Notes: a model not told the origin generated them from the letters alone. Positions 11,041 through 22,221 are shown, numbered from the stretch's first letter. The stretch: 64,000 nucleotides of DNA from Uranotaenia lowii (GCF_029784155.1 NC_073693.1:352985117-353049116), one strand, 5' to 3'. Program-made: numbers and translations.

Positions 11041-12951
11041 GGGATACTTCTAAGGAAAACTAAACCTCCAACGTCCAGAACCGACACGCCCCAGTACCCC
11101 ACTATCTCCGATTGGCGCGGGGCGGCCGTTTCGTTCTCGGTTGCTGCTGAATGTTGGATTGGTTGCGGCGTTGTGCAAACTTACCCTCCTACAGCATCCG
11201 CTCCCGATCGATGTCAGCAGCAAGCAGCCAAGCAACGGTGGCACAGAGTTCAAATACTTGAACGTGGATGGTGTAGATCGCCGCTAGTTCAAAACTGCCT
11301 CAGTACGTATAGGGTTCTTTTTGTTTGTTACTGTTTTTTTTTTGTTGCCTTCGTATCTACGTACACACAAATATTCCATACATGAACGACGATGATCAAA
11401 TCTCCAAAACGAGCAGCCAGCCACTTTTGCAAAGTTCGTTTTTTTTTGTTGCTACTTTTGGTTTTAATTTATTTAGCGAAAAAGTTTATCGTTGGTGGTT
11501 TAGATGGAAGAAGGAATTAGTGGGCAAAAAAATGGCTAAATAGCAGATGCGAAGCTGCAATTACCGCGCCGCAGAAAAGATACACAACACTCGCTCAATC
11601 ACTCTCTCGCACGGGGGGACACGCGACCGATTTTTGATTTGAGTGTGGGCGACAATAATCGGCTGCTGCTAAATCAGCACAAAAATCACGTTTTTTGCGT
11701 TCTTCAAGTGTTTGGTTACTCCCTCTGGACTGTTGTGGGTTTGGAAAAATCAGTACGAGGTTTACGAGTTCGGTTAATAGTTGGTCTTTTTTTCTCGGGT
11801 CGTATTCTAGCGCAGTTTTCAAAAAAAAAACAAGAATTCGGCTTGTAGAGCTAAGCACACAGGTTGTTCTGGGTTCGGATACAATACATTCATGCGTAAG
11901 GTGAGCGCTATCGATCGAGGAGACCGGTTGAGAGATGCAACGATCGGCGAGAAGACACACAGGTGGATGGATGCGTTTGCGTGATGCGTACGCGCAGGCG
12001 CAAGTTGTCCGGCAGCAAAGTGCACACAAGACGTCGTCGTCGTCGTCACCAAGAGATGCTCGAAACGGGCAGAATCCACCAAAAATCCACTATCATACAA
12101 ACACTGTCGAACTGTGACCGGCTTCTCGATCTGCTCGATCGGTCTCGGAGCGATCTCGTGTCTAGTTAACCACTTCTTTTCTAAGCTGTTCTGTTTTTTA
12201 TCTTCTTATATTCGTTTTGACACACAATTCACTGCTTGTTGATTGAATTAATATCAATTTATAAACATGCCATCTGAGCTAACAGAACGCTCCAGATGTC
12301 CTCCCACTTCCCGCATCACTAGGTCCAATCAGAACGCATAAATTGCACCAACCGTGCCGAACTTCATTTCGGGCAACCAATCTTGATAGTCTTAATTCAC
12401 TTCAAACCGCTCGGTGCGTAATTCGTCAACAGCTTTGATTCAATCAGAACCGCATTATTTGGTCCAGTGGAAAGAATAAACCCTCAATTCCATTGGTCCT
12501 TTCCAGAACGCACTCGCAGAAACTTTAATCTTGGCAAAACGATCACTCTCGGATCGTGTGCAGATTTTTCCTTCTCCCTCAACGAGATTTCTGCAGCCCT
12601 TTTGTGGGTATGTAACTCGAATAGAACTAACACTACACTTTGAATGGGTGTCGTCGAAGCAAAGCAAAAAAACGCGTCCGTCCACACCAGCGACTCCGGT
12701 GATACTCGTCTTAATCCGACGACGACCTTACCAACCACAAGCCAGCCAGACTGAGCCAGAGCCAGAGCCAGTGTCCAAGCAGAGCAAAGTCAAAGGCGAC
12801 GACGACGACGACGAAAAAATACCATCACATCGTCGCACCACACAACAACCAGTTATAGAGAAAACAAAAATCGTCCATTCAGTCAGTGTTCAGTTCACTT
12901 CGCTCAGTTCAGTTCAGTTCAGTTCCTCCCGTTTTTCCATCCACAACACAC
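11041..12951 (+). promoter_or_regulatory. GC-richer unique island, possible promoter / 5' UTR region
   Basis: About 1.9 kb of non-repetitive DNA with markedly higher GC, many CGATCG, CGTCGT and GACGAC words and no transposon signature. Just upstream of the candidate start codon at 12952 lie repeated TCAGT words (about 12877-12924), which match the insect initiator TCAGT and are enriched in 5' UTRs. Overlapping open frames on both strands here, including a 161-codon frame at 12531-13016, have no recognisable domain, and I do not call them genes. The promoter call is inference from composition and context. Confidence 0.35.
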
Positions 12952-13037
12952 ATGAAGGTACTGATCGCTGCGCGATACTTATTCAGCTGCGTTGCCACCA
13001 CACTCTGGCTGCCTAGCGTGTCTGACTTATTATGTAG
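12952..13037 (+). CDS. Candidate first coding exon with signal peptide
   Basis: An ATG at 12952 opens MKVLIAARYLFSCVATTLW, followed by LPSVSDLLC. That is a short basic start, about 15 hydrophobic residues and a small-residue region, as in a secretory signal peptide. The frame closes at TGA (13048) unless it is spliced. A strong donor, TGTAG/GTATGT, lies at 13037/13038 and would end the exon before the stop. TCAGT-rich leader sequence lies directly upstream. A second GTACTG directly after the fourth codon base is a weaker donor. The product would be a secreted or membrane protein; downstream exons are not identified in the window, so its nature is unknown. Confidence 0.35.
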
Positions 13038-13667
13038 GTATGTGATGTGACCCTCCCGGAGACGCTACTGATAACTCGTTTCGAGCGAGAGTCGTGAGTC
13101 GACGACGACGCTGCCGGCAGCAGTGATAATCGAAACAGTCACATTTGTTGAAAGTCTCGCGACGTCGTCGTGGTGCTGGACTTGCGTACGTCGTCGTCGA
13201 ACGGAACTTGGTTGCGCCTCGATACGCCTAACGCTGCGCGTTAGCTACCAAACCACCAATGCAAGGGGCGTTTGTGTCCCTTTAAGGATCGCAGCTCGAT
13301 CGAGGATCACGTGCCCGAACCGGACTTCCCATAGCCACTAACTGGAACGATTGACGCTATAGGGTTACTGACTGGCCTAGACTGACAAGCTTAACCCTAT
13401 ATCTAAATAAATATCAACTTGCTGTCGATTTTTTCACGTGTTGAACATCAGCCCTTGACATAATTCTTAGAGGTAATCGTTTGTTACCCTCATTCAAAAT
13501 CCATGCATTGCGTTTTTTTTTTTGTTCACAAAGGTGTTTTAAATGTTTGCTCCACTTGTTGCTCATTCTGTTGAAGTATACATTCAGGCGCTATATAAAG
13601 CATAGTTCATCTTAAATCTGTTTATTATACCACAACGCTCCTAGTTGTCGGATCAGAAATGTTTTGA
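13038..13667. other. Possible start of a first intron
   Basis: The first 300 bp stay GC-rich and unique (CGTCGTCGTGG, CGATCGAGGATC words) and the rest is AT-rich. No exon is recognised. Confidence 0.25.
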
Positions 13668-15127
13668 CAGTAGGGCAAATGATCTTGAGCGGAACTAGTC
13701 GAAATCTGATTTTGAGCGAAACCATTTACTGATCCTATGATATAGGCAATGATTATTTATGAATCTTATCGAAATGTTGAAAAAACACTTTTTCAAGATC
13801 TTTTCATACAAACTTTGTCATTTTTGCTAAAATTTAAGAAATGAAATAATGTTATTAAAAGCTTTAAAAACATACGCATTTCTGATGCAATTTTCACTAA
13901 TCTATGCTGACTTTGAACGTCAATTCATATAACCCTTGGCCGTTATAAACTGATTCTTAATGACTAAAATGGTAGAAAAATTCTTAAAAAAGCATGATTC
14001 GGGTTTTTGTAACAAGTTTCCATCAAAATATCAATTAATAGCTTAGTTTTTAAAAGTAAAATATGATCTTGAGTGGAACCATCTTTGATCTTGAGCGGAA
14101 CTACTTGCTTCCAAAATAAACCGCTAGGTGCGCTGCCTTATGCCTTATGTCGCACACGCAGGTTTTACCCCTGAATGTAAGCAACACCTTTTTATTTTTC
14201 TTATCATATTCAGCTTTAGGGACAGAAAAGATATAAAATTTAGTTCGAATAAAACTAAAAATTACTATAATTGGTGTCACAGCGTACAAAACCAGGCACT
14301 CAACAAAATGTTTAATTTTTTGGGGTACCAGAAATGTTTTCGATTCTTTCTTTCAGAGGGACGACGGTCAGGTGGAGGAAGGCTTTCATACATATTTTTT
14401 GGCATAATTCGAGAACTTACATATGAAGCTATTAAAGTAAAGTCATTATTCCAGAATAAGAATCGATTTTCATTTGCAAAATCTGTAATTTAATGCATCT
14501 TCTTTTGTACTACTGACTTTGTCGTAACTTTCAATAGTTGTTCGGGGCAATATGACCCTAAACACGCACATTCAAATAATCACTCAAATATACTAACGAA
14601 CCTAATTTTTGAGACAAAATAACAAAAATTTGAGTCAAGAGAATCTATTCTTTCAAAAACAGATACACTAAATCAATGTGAAAATTGAATATCTTTTTTG
14701 AAGTAAGAAATAAATTTGAATGGATATTTTGAGAACAACTTTGGAATGCTAGGTTTTTGTTATTTATGTGAAAACATCAATTTTTAAACTTTAAAATCTT
14801 CAAAGATAAAATTTAATTGAAGTTTTCATAGTTACACAAAGATTTGGAATGATAGCTATTAAAGATGTTGACAGTTCAAAATGGTTCCGCTCAAGATCAT
14901 ATCTTAGTTCCGCTCAAGATCAGAATTCTTTCTTCAGTAAAACAGCTCTAGAGTTATCAGGGTTTACTCTAAAATATTCTACAAATCATCATTAGAAAGC
15001 AGAAACCAAGATCTATCCGCTGAACTGAAAAAAAAATTTCGTTCGGATATAACCCCTATCCATACCGCTTGGTCAACTGTTCCGAGTTGCGTCGAATTGG
15101 TTCCGCTCAAGATCATTTACCCTACTT
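13668..15127. mobile_element. Non-autonomous hAT-like element with 15-bp motif arrays
   Basis: Ends are CAGTAGGGCAAATGATC on the left and the inverse of AAGTAGGGTAAATGATC on the right. They are flanked by an exact 8-bp duplication TGTTTTGA (13660-13667 and 15128-15135), as hAT transposases produce. GATCTTGAGCGGAAC or a one- to two-base variant occurs at 13681, 13708, 14065 and 14087 in direct orientation, and inverted at 14884, 14907 and 15100. Such subterminal repeats are typical transposase-binding sites. The 1460-bp interior has no recognisable transposase; a 121-codon frame at 14128-14493 is unassigned. Confidence 0.75.
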
Positions 15128-15189
15128 TGTTTTGAAATGTTTCCTCTATCAGTGCTGAAAATTTCATTACGATTCGTTTTGTTTAAAAA

Positions 15190-16240
15190 AAGTTACAGGT
15201 AGTGGAAGCCGCTAAACGAAGATTAATTTTGGACAGCCACGTCAAAAACCCGATGTGGTCGGGTTCAAAAAATCGCGAAATCATTGAAAAAGGTCAAATC
15301 GACCGTGTACAGCATTCTCAAACGTTTCCGTGAGATGCATACTATCGATCGGCAGGTTCATACCGAGCGTCATAGTGGAACTAGGGATCGGAAACGGCAT
15401 TTGAATGAAGGTGTTGAGAACGATCAAGATTAAGACAAACCCAGGGCAGTCAGACTATGACATCGCCAAGAAATTCAATGCCGACCGGTGCATCGTCAGA
15501 AGGATTTGTCTGCGCGAAGGAATACGATCTTATCGGGCCAGTAAGCAACCAAACCGGACATTGAAGAAGAAGGTAGATGCCAAAGGACGTGCCCGGAAGT
15601 TATACAACAAGATTCTAACGAAGTACGACGGATGCATCCTCGTGGATGACAAAACGTACGTAAAGATGGATTTTGGGCAGCTTCCTTGTCAAAATTTTCA
15701 TAAAGTCACTGGTCGGCGTGATGTATCCGGCAAGTTCGGTTTTGTTTTGGCCGATAAGTTTGCAAGAAAGAGTTTGATCTGGCAAGGTATTTGCAGCTGC
15801 GGACGAAAAACCCCGGTTTTTGTGACAAACAAGACCAAGGACTCCAAGATGTACAAGAAGAAGTGCCTGAGAAAACGTATTCTTCCGTATATTAGATCTC
15901 ACAAAAAACCAGTAAAGTTTTGGCCAGATTTGGCAAGTTGCCACTACAGTAAAGAGTTGCTACAGTGGTATCAGAACAACGGAGTAGATTTTTTCGAAAA
16001 GGACATCAACCCACCCAACTGCCCTCAACACCGCCCTATCGAAGAAAATATTGGGCAATTGTCCAGAAGACGAAGAAAAATGGTAGGACGACTCGGGATG
16101 CAACAGAGATGAAGACATGTTTGAGCAAAATGGCCGCTGAGGTCAGCGAACAGAGTGTCTAAACTTTGATGAGTGGTATTCACCGAAAAGTTTGAGATTT
16201 CATCAAAACCACACCGGATATTTTTTTGTTATTTTTTTCT
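15190..16240 (+). pseudogene. ITmD37E (DD37E) Tc1/mariner transposase, frameshifted
   Basis: Three overlapping frames together outline one transposase of about 340 residues. The first carries an N-terminal helix-turn-helix (VQKIAKSLKKVKSTVYSIL, about 15270-15330). The second is open at 15405-16112 and holds a second DNA-binding helix (QSDYDIAKKFNADRCIVRRI), the first catalytic aspartate in CILVDDKTYV and the second in FWPDLASCHYS. The third aligns as RPIEKYWAI near 16038. The spacing from the second aspartate to the glutamate in PIE is 37 residues, which defines the DD37E family first described in mosquitoes. Frameshifts near 15400 and 16045 inactivate it. Terminal inverted repeats are not identified. 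Confidence 0.8.
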
Positions 16241-16599
16241 GTAATGTGCAACCCCGACCAATAAAATCTCGCATAAGTAACATAGTAATTGAAACATTGC
16301 TTAGGCATTCAAAGTGTTGTCGAAAATTTTTAGTTGCGTGCCTAATACCTCTTTCTGGAAACATTGCTTATTTCTAGAAAAAAACCACTAGTAAGCAAAC
16401 AAACAACAAGAAAGAACAAGTGTAATGCAGGATGCCGGTTGATTAAAAGATGCTTCTTGGTTTCACGTCTTTATTGTTGGGTTCTCCGAAAATATCTGAC
16501 ATAATCATCCTTGGCCTCCTAATCTTCCTGAAAATATAACTAAGCCTATCTGATCCCTACAGTAAACAATACCAAAAAAATTTTGATTAAAAATAAGTA
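16241..16599. other. Nothing recognised
   Basis: AT-rich sequence downstream of the dead transposase; it may contain the unrecognised right end of that element. Confidence 0.25.
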
Positions 16600-17290
16600 C
16601 CTACACACGGAGGTTAAACTTGACATGACAATTTTGACCATTTTAAGGATAAGTAAGATTTTGAATAGTTCTACCCTTTGTCAATATTGACTATTTGGGC
16701 AATTTCTATAATTTTGACCATTTCGGACATTTCAAAAATTTGGACAAATAATTATTATCCTTTTTTTTATTTTGAAAATTTTCAAAACTTTGAGAGTTTG
16801 GATAATTTTTACAATTTAAACCATTTTTACAATTCCTAAAATTTCTACAATTTTGACAATTTCGATAATTTAAACATCTTTGACAAATTGGTTCATTTTA
16901 ACCATTTTGAACATTTTCACAGTTTTGACAGTTTTGATTTTTTTCTTATCATTTTGACAATTTGAACAATTTTGATATTTTTTCAATCTTAACAATTTTT
17001 ACAGTTTTGACTGTTTTGGCTATTTAACGATTTTGACAAGTTTTACTTTTGGAAATTTTCACAATTTTGACAATTTTGTCACTGCCAACAACGATGACAA
17101 TTTCAGCAATTTTGTCAAATTTGAAAATTTTGACTATTTCGATATTTTTGGCATCATTGACAAATTTAATATTTTTCACAATCCCGATTATTTTGACAAT
17201 ACTGACATTTTTGAAAGTCTGACAATTTTGAAAGTTTTGACCCTTTGACAATTTTGAGAAATTTGACCATTTTAACTATGTTGAAAAAAC
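16600..17290. repeat. Degenerate ATTTTGACA array
   Basis: Diverged 8-10-bp units around ATTTTGACA / AATTTTGAC fill the stretch. The consensus differs by one or two bases from the arrays at 7.2 kb and 8.7-10.1 kb, which suggests one low-complexity family. Frames through it are artefacts. Confidence 0.8.
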
Positions 17291-17439
17291 CGGGAAAAAT
17301 TTCGAATATCATCAGAATCGTCAAAATTGTCCAAATCGTCTATTGGCAAATTTTAAAAATGGCACAAATCTCAAATTCTCATATAGGAAAAGGTCATGCT
17401 GCTGACTTGGTTCGTTCTGGATAAAAGCAGTTGAGAAAG

Positions 17440-17910
17440 TTGAGATAAGTTTTCGCTAATATTACACCGAAAACCGCTACTACGCCAGTTGGCTCAGGAT
17501 TATTTATAAGGTGAGTTGACACGATATAACTGGGATTCGTGGCCGAATAGATTTACCGTTGATTTGGACATGGAGAAATTGAAATTTCTTACAAACGAAA
17601 TTATTTTATTTTTTCAGACCACGAAACATTCCTTTGCGGAAGGTTGGCGTTAGGTTTGCGGATCAAGTAAATCCGGGTGCCTAGCAGGAATTATAAGAAA
17701 ACGAATCCTCGACTGATCCGGTAAAGGAAACTTATTTACTATTGAGAAAATTTATTTTTAACTATTCAATTTTTTATTTTATTCTACAGGAAAACACAAT
17801 CGAACCAGGCACGGAATGCGGATTGTTGCTGATTTTTTCGTGATTAAGTGTTGGTGTAAAATTCGGTTTGTGTTTTGCAAAATAAAATTTAGAATAAAAT
17901 TATTTTTAAA
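17440..17910 (+). other. Candidate three-exon transcription unit, unidentified
   Basis: A donor AAG/GTGAGT at 17510/17511 pairs with the acceptor TTATTTTTTCAG at 17617 (intron 107 nt). A second donor CCG/GTAAAG at 17720/17721 pairs with ATTCTACAG at 17789 (intron 69 nt). AATAAA at 17881-17886 would be the poly(A) signal. Both intron lengths and pyrimidine tracts are normal for Diptera. Across the first junction one frame reads PVGSGLFIRPRNIPLRKVGV and ends at a stop in exon 2, but I see no ATG upstream. It may be a host gene's end or a pseudogene. The Gypsy element begins only 235 bp downstream. Confidence 0.3.
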
Positions 17911-18144
17911 GAAACTTCTTGTTTTTTTTTTAAATAAAAATAAAAAGGAAACAAAAGAAACGAGCGAATCAACCTTAATTACATTTCAATACTAAGCGAA
18001 TTTCACGAATCTTTCATTATCACATCATGTTGTACTCACTAAAAATTCTCGAAAATTTTGTTTGATGTTCATTATGCACCGATTCTTATAGCAACGCGTT
18101 TAAACGTTTATACCGTAACATCTACGTGAAAATCAATTGGATAA

Positions 18145-18383
18145 TGTTGGGATGGCACCCTAACACACCATCATCGTCATCGAAGCATCATCGGGTAGCT
18201 GACAACAGACAGGGAGGTCAACCACCCGGCGAGCTTTGTCATGATCATTCTTATTGTATCCGTTGTACCATCAACAAGCGAGCCGGCTACGCGCGTATTT
18301 TACTCGTAGAATAATTAAGTCCTTTTAAATAAATTAGCATTGTTACGGAAGTCTCTCGGTCTTTTTTACTCCACAACGTAACA
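18145..18383 (+). repeat. 5' LTR of Gypsy copy 1
   Basis: A 239-bp LTR with TG...CA ends (TGTTGGG / GTAACA). AATAAATTAG near 18330 could serve polyadenylation. The internal domain starts AAGTGGCGACGACTCGG, where a tRNA primer-binding site is expected from the third base on. Confidence 0.85.
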
Positions 18384-18492
18384 AAGTGGCGACGACTCGG
18401 TAATTGCATCGCGACGTACCCGAAAACGCGATATAGAAACCCGTTAAAAACGAGTAGAAACTCACTTGGTTCACCGCGTGAAAACATTCAAA

Positions 18493-19077
18493 ATGGCGAA
18501 GGCTCCATTGCAGCAAATTCCGGAGTTGGGGTTTAAGGAAACTATCCTTGAAATCCTAAGTGGTCAGCAACAACTTATGGCCAAGATGTCCGAGCAGATT
18601 GCGGCCGCGTTGAGCGGAAATTGCCAAACATCCCGTGGCAGCGAATTCGTGCTAGATTCCCTGGCGAGTAATATCACCGAGTTTGCATACGACCCAGACA
18701 ACGGATGTTCGTTCGAGGCCTGGTTCGTAAGGTATGCGGATCTGTTCGAGAAGGATGCAGCTCAACTTCCGGATGATGCCAAGGTACGACTGTTACTCAG
18801 GAAACTGAATCCCGCAGCACACGAAAGGTATACCTCTTTCATTCTACCGAAGCTCTCTAAAGAGTTCACGTTCGGGGAGACGGTGTCCAAATTAACATCC
18901 ATATTTGGCACACCTGTTTCTACATTTAATCGCCGCTATCAGTGTCTCCAAACTCAAAAGGATGACACTGAAGACTTCATAAGCTACTCCTGTAAGGTTA
19001 ACCGAGCTTGCGTTGACTTCAAGCTACAGGATTTGAAAGAGGATCAATTCAAGTGCCTGATAGTCGTGTGCGGTTTC
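18493..19077 (+). pseudogene. gag: gag, truncated by internal deletion
   Basis: The likely start is the ATG at 18493 (MAKAPLQQIPELGFKETI), which copy 2 shares; the frame itself is open from 18466. The product is the capsid half of Gag: a FEAWFVRYADLF helix block and LLRKLNPAAHERY, typical of Gypsy capsid. At about 19077 the sequence jumps to a point that in copy 2 lies about 650 bp further on, removing the nucleocapsid knuckle and the protease. The frame then reads nonsense to a stop at 19149. Capsid assembly might survive, but packaging and processing would not. Confidence 0.8.
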
Positions 19078-20681
19078 AAGCAACCATTACCATCAGTGGC
19101 AACCAGAGAAAAGGTAACTGTTACATTTGTAGTTCTAACCTGTCTTTGAATCTTTTAGGCTCAGACCTAATGGATAAGTTTGGGCTATGGGACGTTCCAT
19201 TTTCGTCATTCTGCAAGCTGGTCGGTCAGGCGGCCAATACCGAACAAATCGACGAGCTGAAGTCCAAGTTTCCGAATGTTTTCATTGACCGGATGGGGCT
19301 TTGTACGAAAACCGAAGTCCAGTTTACCCTGAAAAGCGACGTTCGTCCGGTGTTCAGGCCCAAAAGACCGGTATCATACAGCATGGAATCTGTGGTGGCG
19401 GATGAACTGAAGCGACTGGAGGGCAAAGGCATAATTTCACCGGTATCCTACGCCGACTGGGCGGCACCGATTGTCGTAGTTCGAAAACCTGATCGGTCGG
19501 TGCGCATATGTGCAGATTTTTCCACGGGGTTGAACGATGCCCTCGAATCCAACAACTACCCTCTGCCATTGCCGGAGGACATCTTCAATCGTATGGCTGG
19601 CTGTACCATGTTCAGCCACATCGACCTCTCCGACGCCTACTTACAAGTGCCGGTGGCTGAAGAAAGTAAGAAGCTTGTAACCATAAATACTCACCTTGGT
19701 CTATACCAGTACAACCGGTTACCACCCGGAATCAAGAGCGGTCCGGGGGCATTTCAACAAATTATGGACGCCATGTTAACCGGAATATCCTGCACCACTC
19801 CATTCATCGACGATATCCTCGTTGGTGGTCGTACTCCCGAAGAACACAAACGGAACCTGCATTTGACACTTCAGCGCATGGAAGAATATGGTTTCACCGT
19901 AAAAATTCAAAAGTGTCGATTTTTCATGCGCCAAGTGAAGTATCTGGGTCAGCTACTGGACTCCCAAGGCATCCGTCCAGATCCAGACAAGGTCAAGGCA
20001 ATCGTCAACATGCCTCCACCTCATGACGTTTCCAGCTTACGGTCTTATCTCGGGGCCGTGAATTACTACGGGAAGTACATCCGGGAAATGAGGAACCTTC
20101 GACAACCGCTGGATGCACTTCTGAAGGAAAATTCCACATTTCAGTGGACTCAAGCCTGCCAGCTTAGTTTCGACCGTTTCAAGGAGATTTTGCAGTCTCC
20201 GCTCATGCTAACACACTACAATCCACGGTTCCCTATCGTGGTGTCTGCGGATGCATCAAATGTTGGCATAGGAGCACGCATCGCACATCGCTTTCCTGAT
20301 GGATTGGAAAAGGCTGTCTACCATGCATTCCGAAGCCTGACTCCGGCCGAGTCCAGATACAGCCAAATTGAGAAAGAAGCGCTAGGTCTTATTTTCGCGG
20401 TGACAAAATTTCACCGAATGATATATGGGAGACAATTTGTTTTGCAAACAGATCATAAGCCCCTGTTAGCGATTTTCGGCTTTAAGCGCGGTATTACTCC
20501 ATACACCGCCAATCGCTTACAGAGATGGGCTCTTACCATGCTTTTATACGAATTCCGCATTGAATATATTTCGACGGATCACTTTGGTCACGCTGACATC
20601 CTTTCTCGTCTGATTAACTCCCACATTAAACCTGATGAAGATTATGTCATTGCGTCAATCGAGATCGAAAAAGTGATCTGA
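19075..20681 (+). pseudogene. pol: pol: reverse transcriptase and RNase H (Gypsy copy 1)
   Basis: After the deletion point the pol frame is open for more than 500 codons. Reverse transcriptase landmarks are ISPVSYADWAAPIVVVRK, HIDLSDAYLQV (first catalytic Asp) and FIDDILVGG (the YxDD-box variant FIDD). They are followed by the connection region and RNase H (VSADASNVGIGARI, ALGLIFAVTKFH, LQTDHKPL). A chromodomain is not evident. The frame ends at TGA 20681, where a small deletion relative to copy 2 separates RNase H from integrase; originally these would be one polyprotein. Protease is missing, so the copy is defective despite an intact polymerase core. Confidence 0.85.
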
Positions 20682-20722
20682 TTGGCCAACAATCCATCGA
20701 TTATCTCCCTGTTTATAACAAA

Positions 20723-22117
20723 ATGATAGCATCGGAGACTAAGGAAGATGAAACACTACAGCAAGTGATGCATTTTGTGCAACATGCCTGGCCAGATAAG
20801 AAATCGTTTACCGGCGCCTCTGACGTGCAACAGTTTTTCGCGCGTCGAGAGTCGCTATTTGTCGCACAGAAAGTATTGATGTATGGCGAGCGGATCGTAA
20901 TCCCCCGCAAACTGCAGAAGAAGGTTCTACAACAACTCCACAAGGGACATCCAAGAATAGACCGAATGCGCTTACTGGCCAGAAACTATGTCTACTGGCC
21001 AAATATCGACGACCAGATCGCAGAGCTAGTACGTTCCTGTTCACCATGCTCTTCGGTTGCCAAAGTGGATACCAAAACCAAACTTCAATCCTGGCCGATC
21101 CCCGAGGTTTGGCAAAGAGTCCACATAGATTTTGCAGGACCAATCAACGACACGTACTACCTACTACTGGTGGACTCTCTCTCCAAGTGGCCGGAAATTG
21201 TCCCAACGAAGCGCATCACCTCTTCCGCCACCATCACCATTCTGCGCCAAATCTTCGCCCGTTTCGGAATGCCTGAAGTTCTCGTTTCCGACAACGGGAC
21301 TCAACTGACCAGTGACCAGTTCGAACGATTCTGTGAGGCCAACGGAATCTTGCATTTGAAAACCGCACCTTTTCATCCCCAAAGCAACGGGCAGGTGGAA
21401 AGATTCGTCGACACCTTCAAGAGGACAATCAAGAAAATTCAAGCGGGAGGAGAAGAACTGGATGCAGCACTGGACACTTTCCTCAGTTGCTACAGATCGA
21501 CACCATGCCGGAGCGCACCTGAGGGAAAATCGCCAGCAGAAATTCTCCTTGGTAGACCGTTGCGCACTTCGCTGGAACTTCTTCGACCACCAAGCCGATT
21601 CTACAAAAAAGTTAACTCCAAGCAAGACCAGCAATTCAACGAAAAGCACGGAGCTAAAGACAAAAACTTCAGCATCAAGGAAAATGTCTTCGCTCAAATA
21701 TTTCACGGTAATAACTGGCAATGGGTTGCTGGTGAGGTTGTGGAGCGCATTGGCAACGTGATGTATAACGTGTGGCTTCCGGAACGGCAAAAATTAATAC
21801 GATCGCATAGCAACCAGATGCGTAAGCGGCACACCAACGAAATCACAAATCAAGCCCATTCATCGATTCCTTTGGACATTCTTCTAAACACTTGGGGTCT
21901 CAATCAAACAGATCCTAATGTCCCTGAAGCTGAACAAGCCCACGTTGAATCTGAAAATGCGATCCGATTCCAGCAAGAATTCCTTCGAGAGGTCCTGGCT
22001 CCTGAACAACCATCGTCAAGACATCCGGTAAGGGTACCGGAACCGGAGGAGTTGATTCGTCGATCATCTAGGCAGCGTCGATTGCCGGTCCGTTTTGAAC
22101 CCTACAGGATTTACTAA
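20723..22117 (+). pseudogene. pol: pol: integrase part (Gypsy copy 1)
   Basis: This 464-codon frame contains the HHCC zinc-binding head (HKGHP ... CSPCSS) and then the DDE core. The three acidic residues sit in HIDFAGPIND, VSDNGTQLTSDQF and HPQSNGQVERF. The C-terminal part (WQWVAGEVVERIGNVMY, LPERQKLIRSHSNQMR) is a GPY/F-type DNA-binding region, followed by an acidic/basic tail ending at 22117 just before the polypurine tract. The domain is full length and would integrate cDNA, but it is cut off from the upstream pol frame by the break at about 20682-20722. Confidence 0.85.
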
Positions 22118-22127
22118 AAAGGGGAGG

Positions 22128-22221
22128 TGTTGGGATGGCACCCTAACACACCATCATCGTCATCGAAGCATCATCGGGTAGCTGACAGCAGACAGAGAGG
22201 TCAACAACCCGGCGAGCTTTG
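22128..22221 (+). repeat. Truncated 3' LTR of Gypsy copy 1
   Basis: Matches the first ~94 bp of the 5' LTR from TGTTGGGATGG to GGCGAGCTTTG and then stops; the following AAAGGAAAGAGAG is unrelated. The U3-R-U5 remainder, including the LTR end, is missing. Confidence 0.85.

Larger units (their letters stand above)
18145..22221 (+). mobile_element. Ty3/Gypsy LTR retrotransposon, copy 1 (3' LTR truncated)
   Basis: The order LTR - gag - pol (RT, RNase H, integrase) - polypurine tract - LTR remnant defines a Gypsy-type element on the + strand. The 5' LTR begins TGTTGGGATGG and ends CGTAACA. A polypurine tract AAAAAGGGGAGG (22116-22127) abuts the start of the 3' LTR, which breaks off after about 94 bp at 22221. 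About 650 bp covering the zinc knuckle and protease are missing at about 19077. No env frame is present. The left flank GATAA has no matching duplication at 22221, as expected if the right end was lost after insertion. Confidence 0.9.

Noticed and set aside
12531..13016. 161-codon + frame overlapping the signal-peptide candidate
   Set aside because: No domain, low-complexity EPEPEP and DDDDDE runs from simple repeats, and it conflicts with a better-supported start and donor at 12952-13037.
21164..21790. 208-codon minus-strand frame antisense to integrase
   Set aside because: Shadow of the conserved integrase coding strand; no independent motif.
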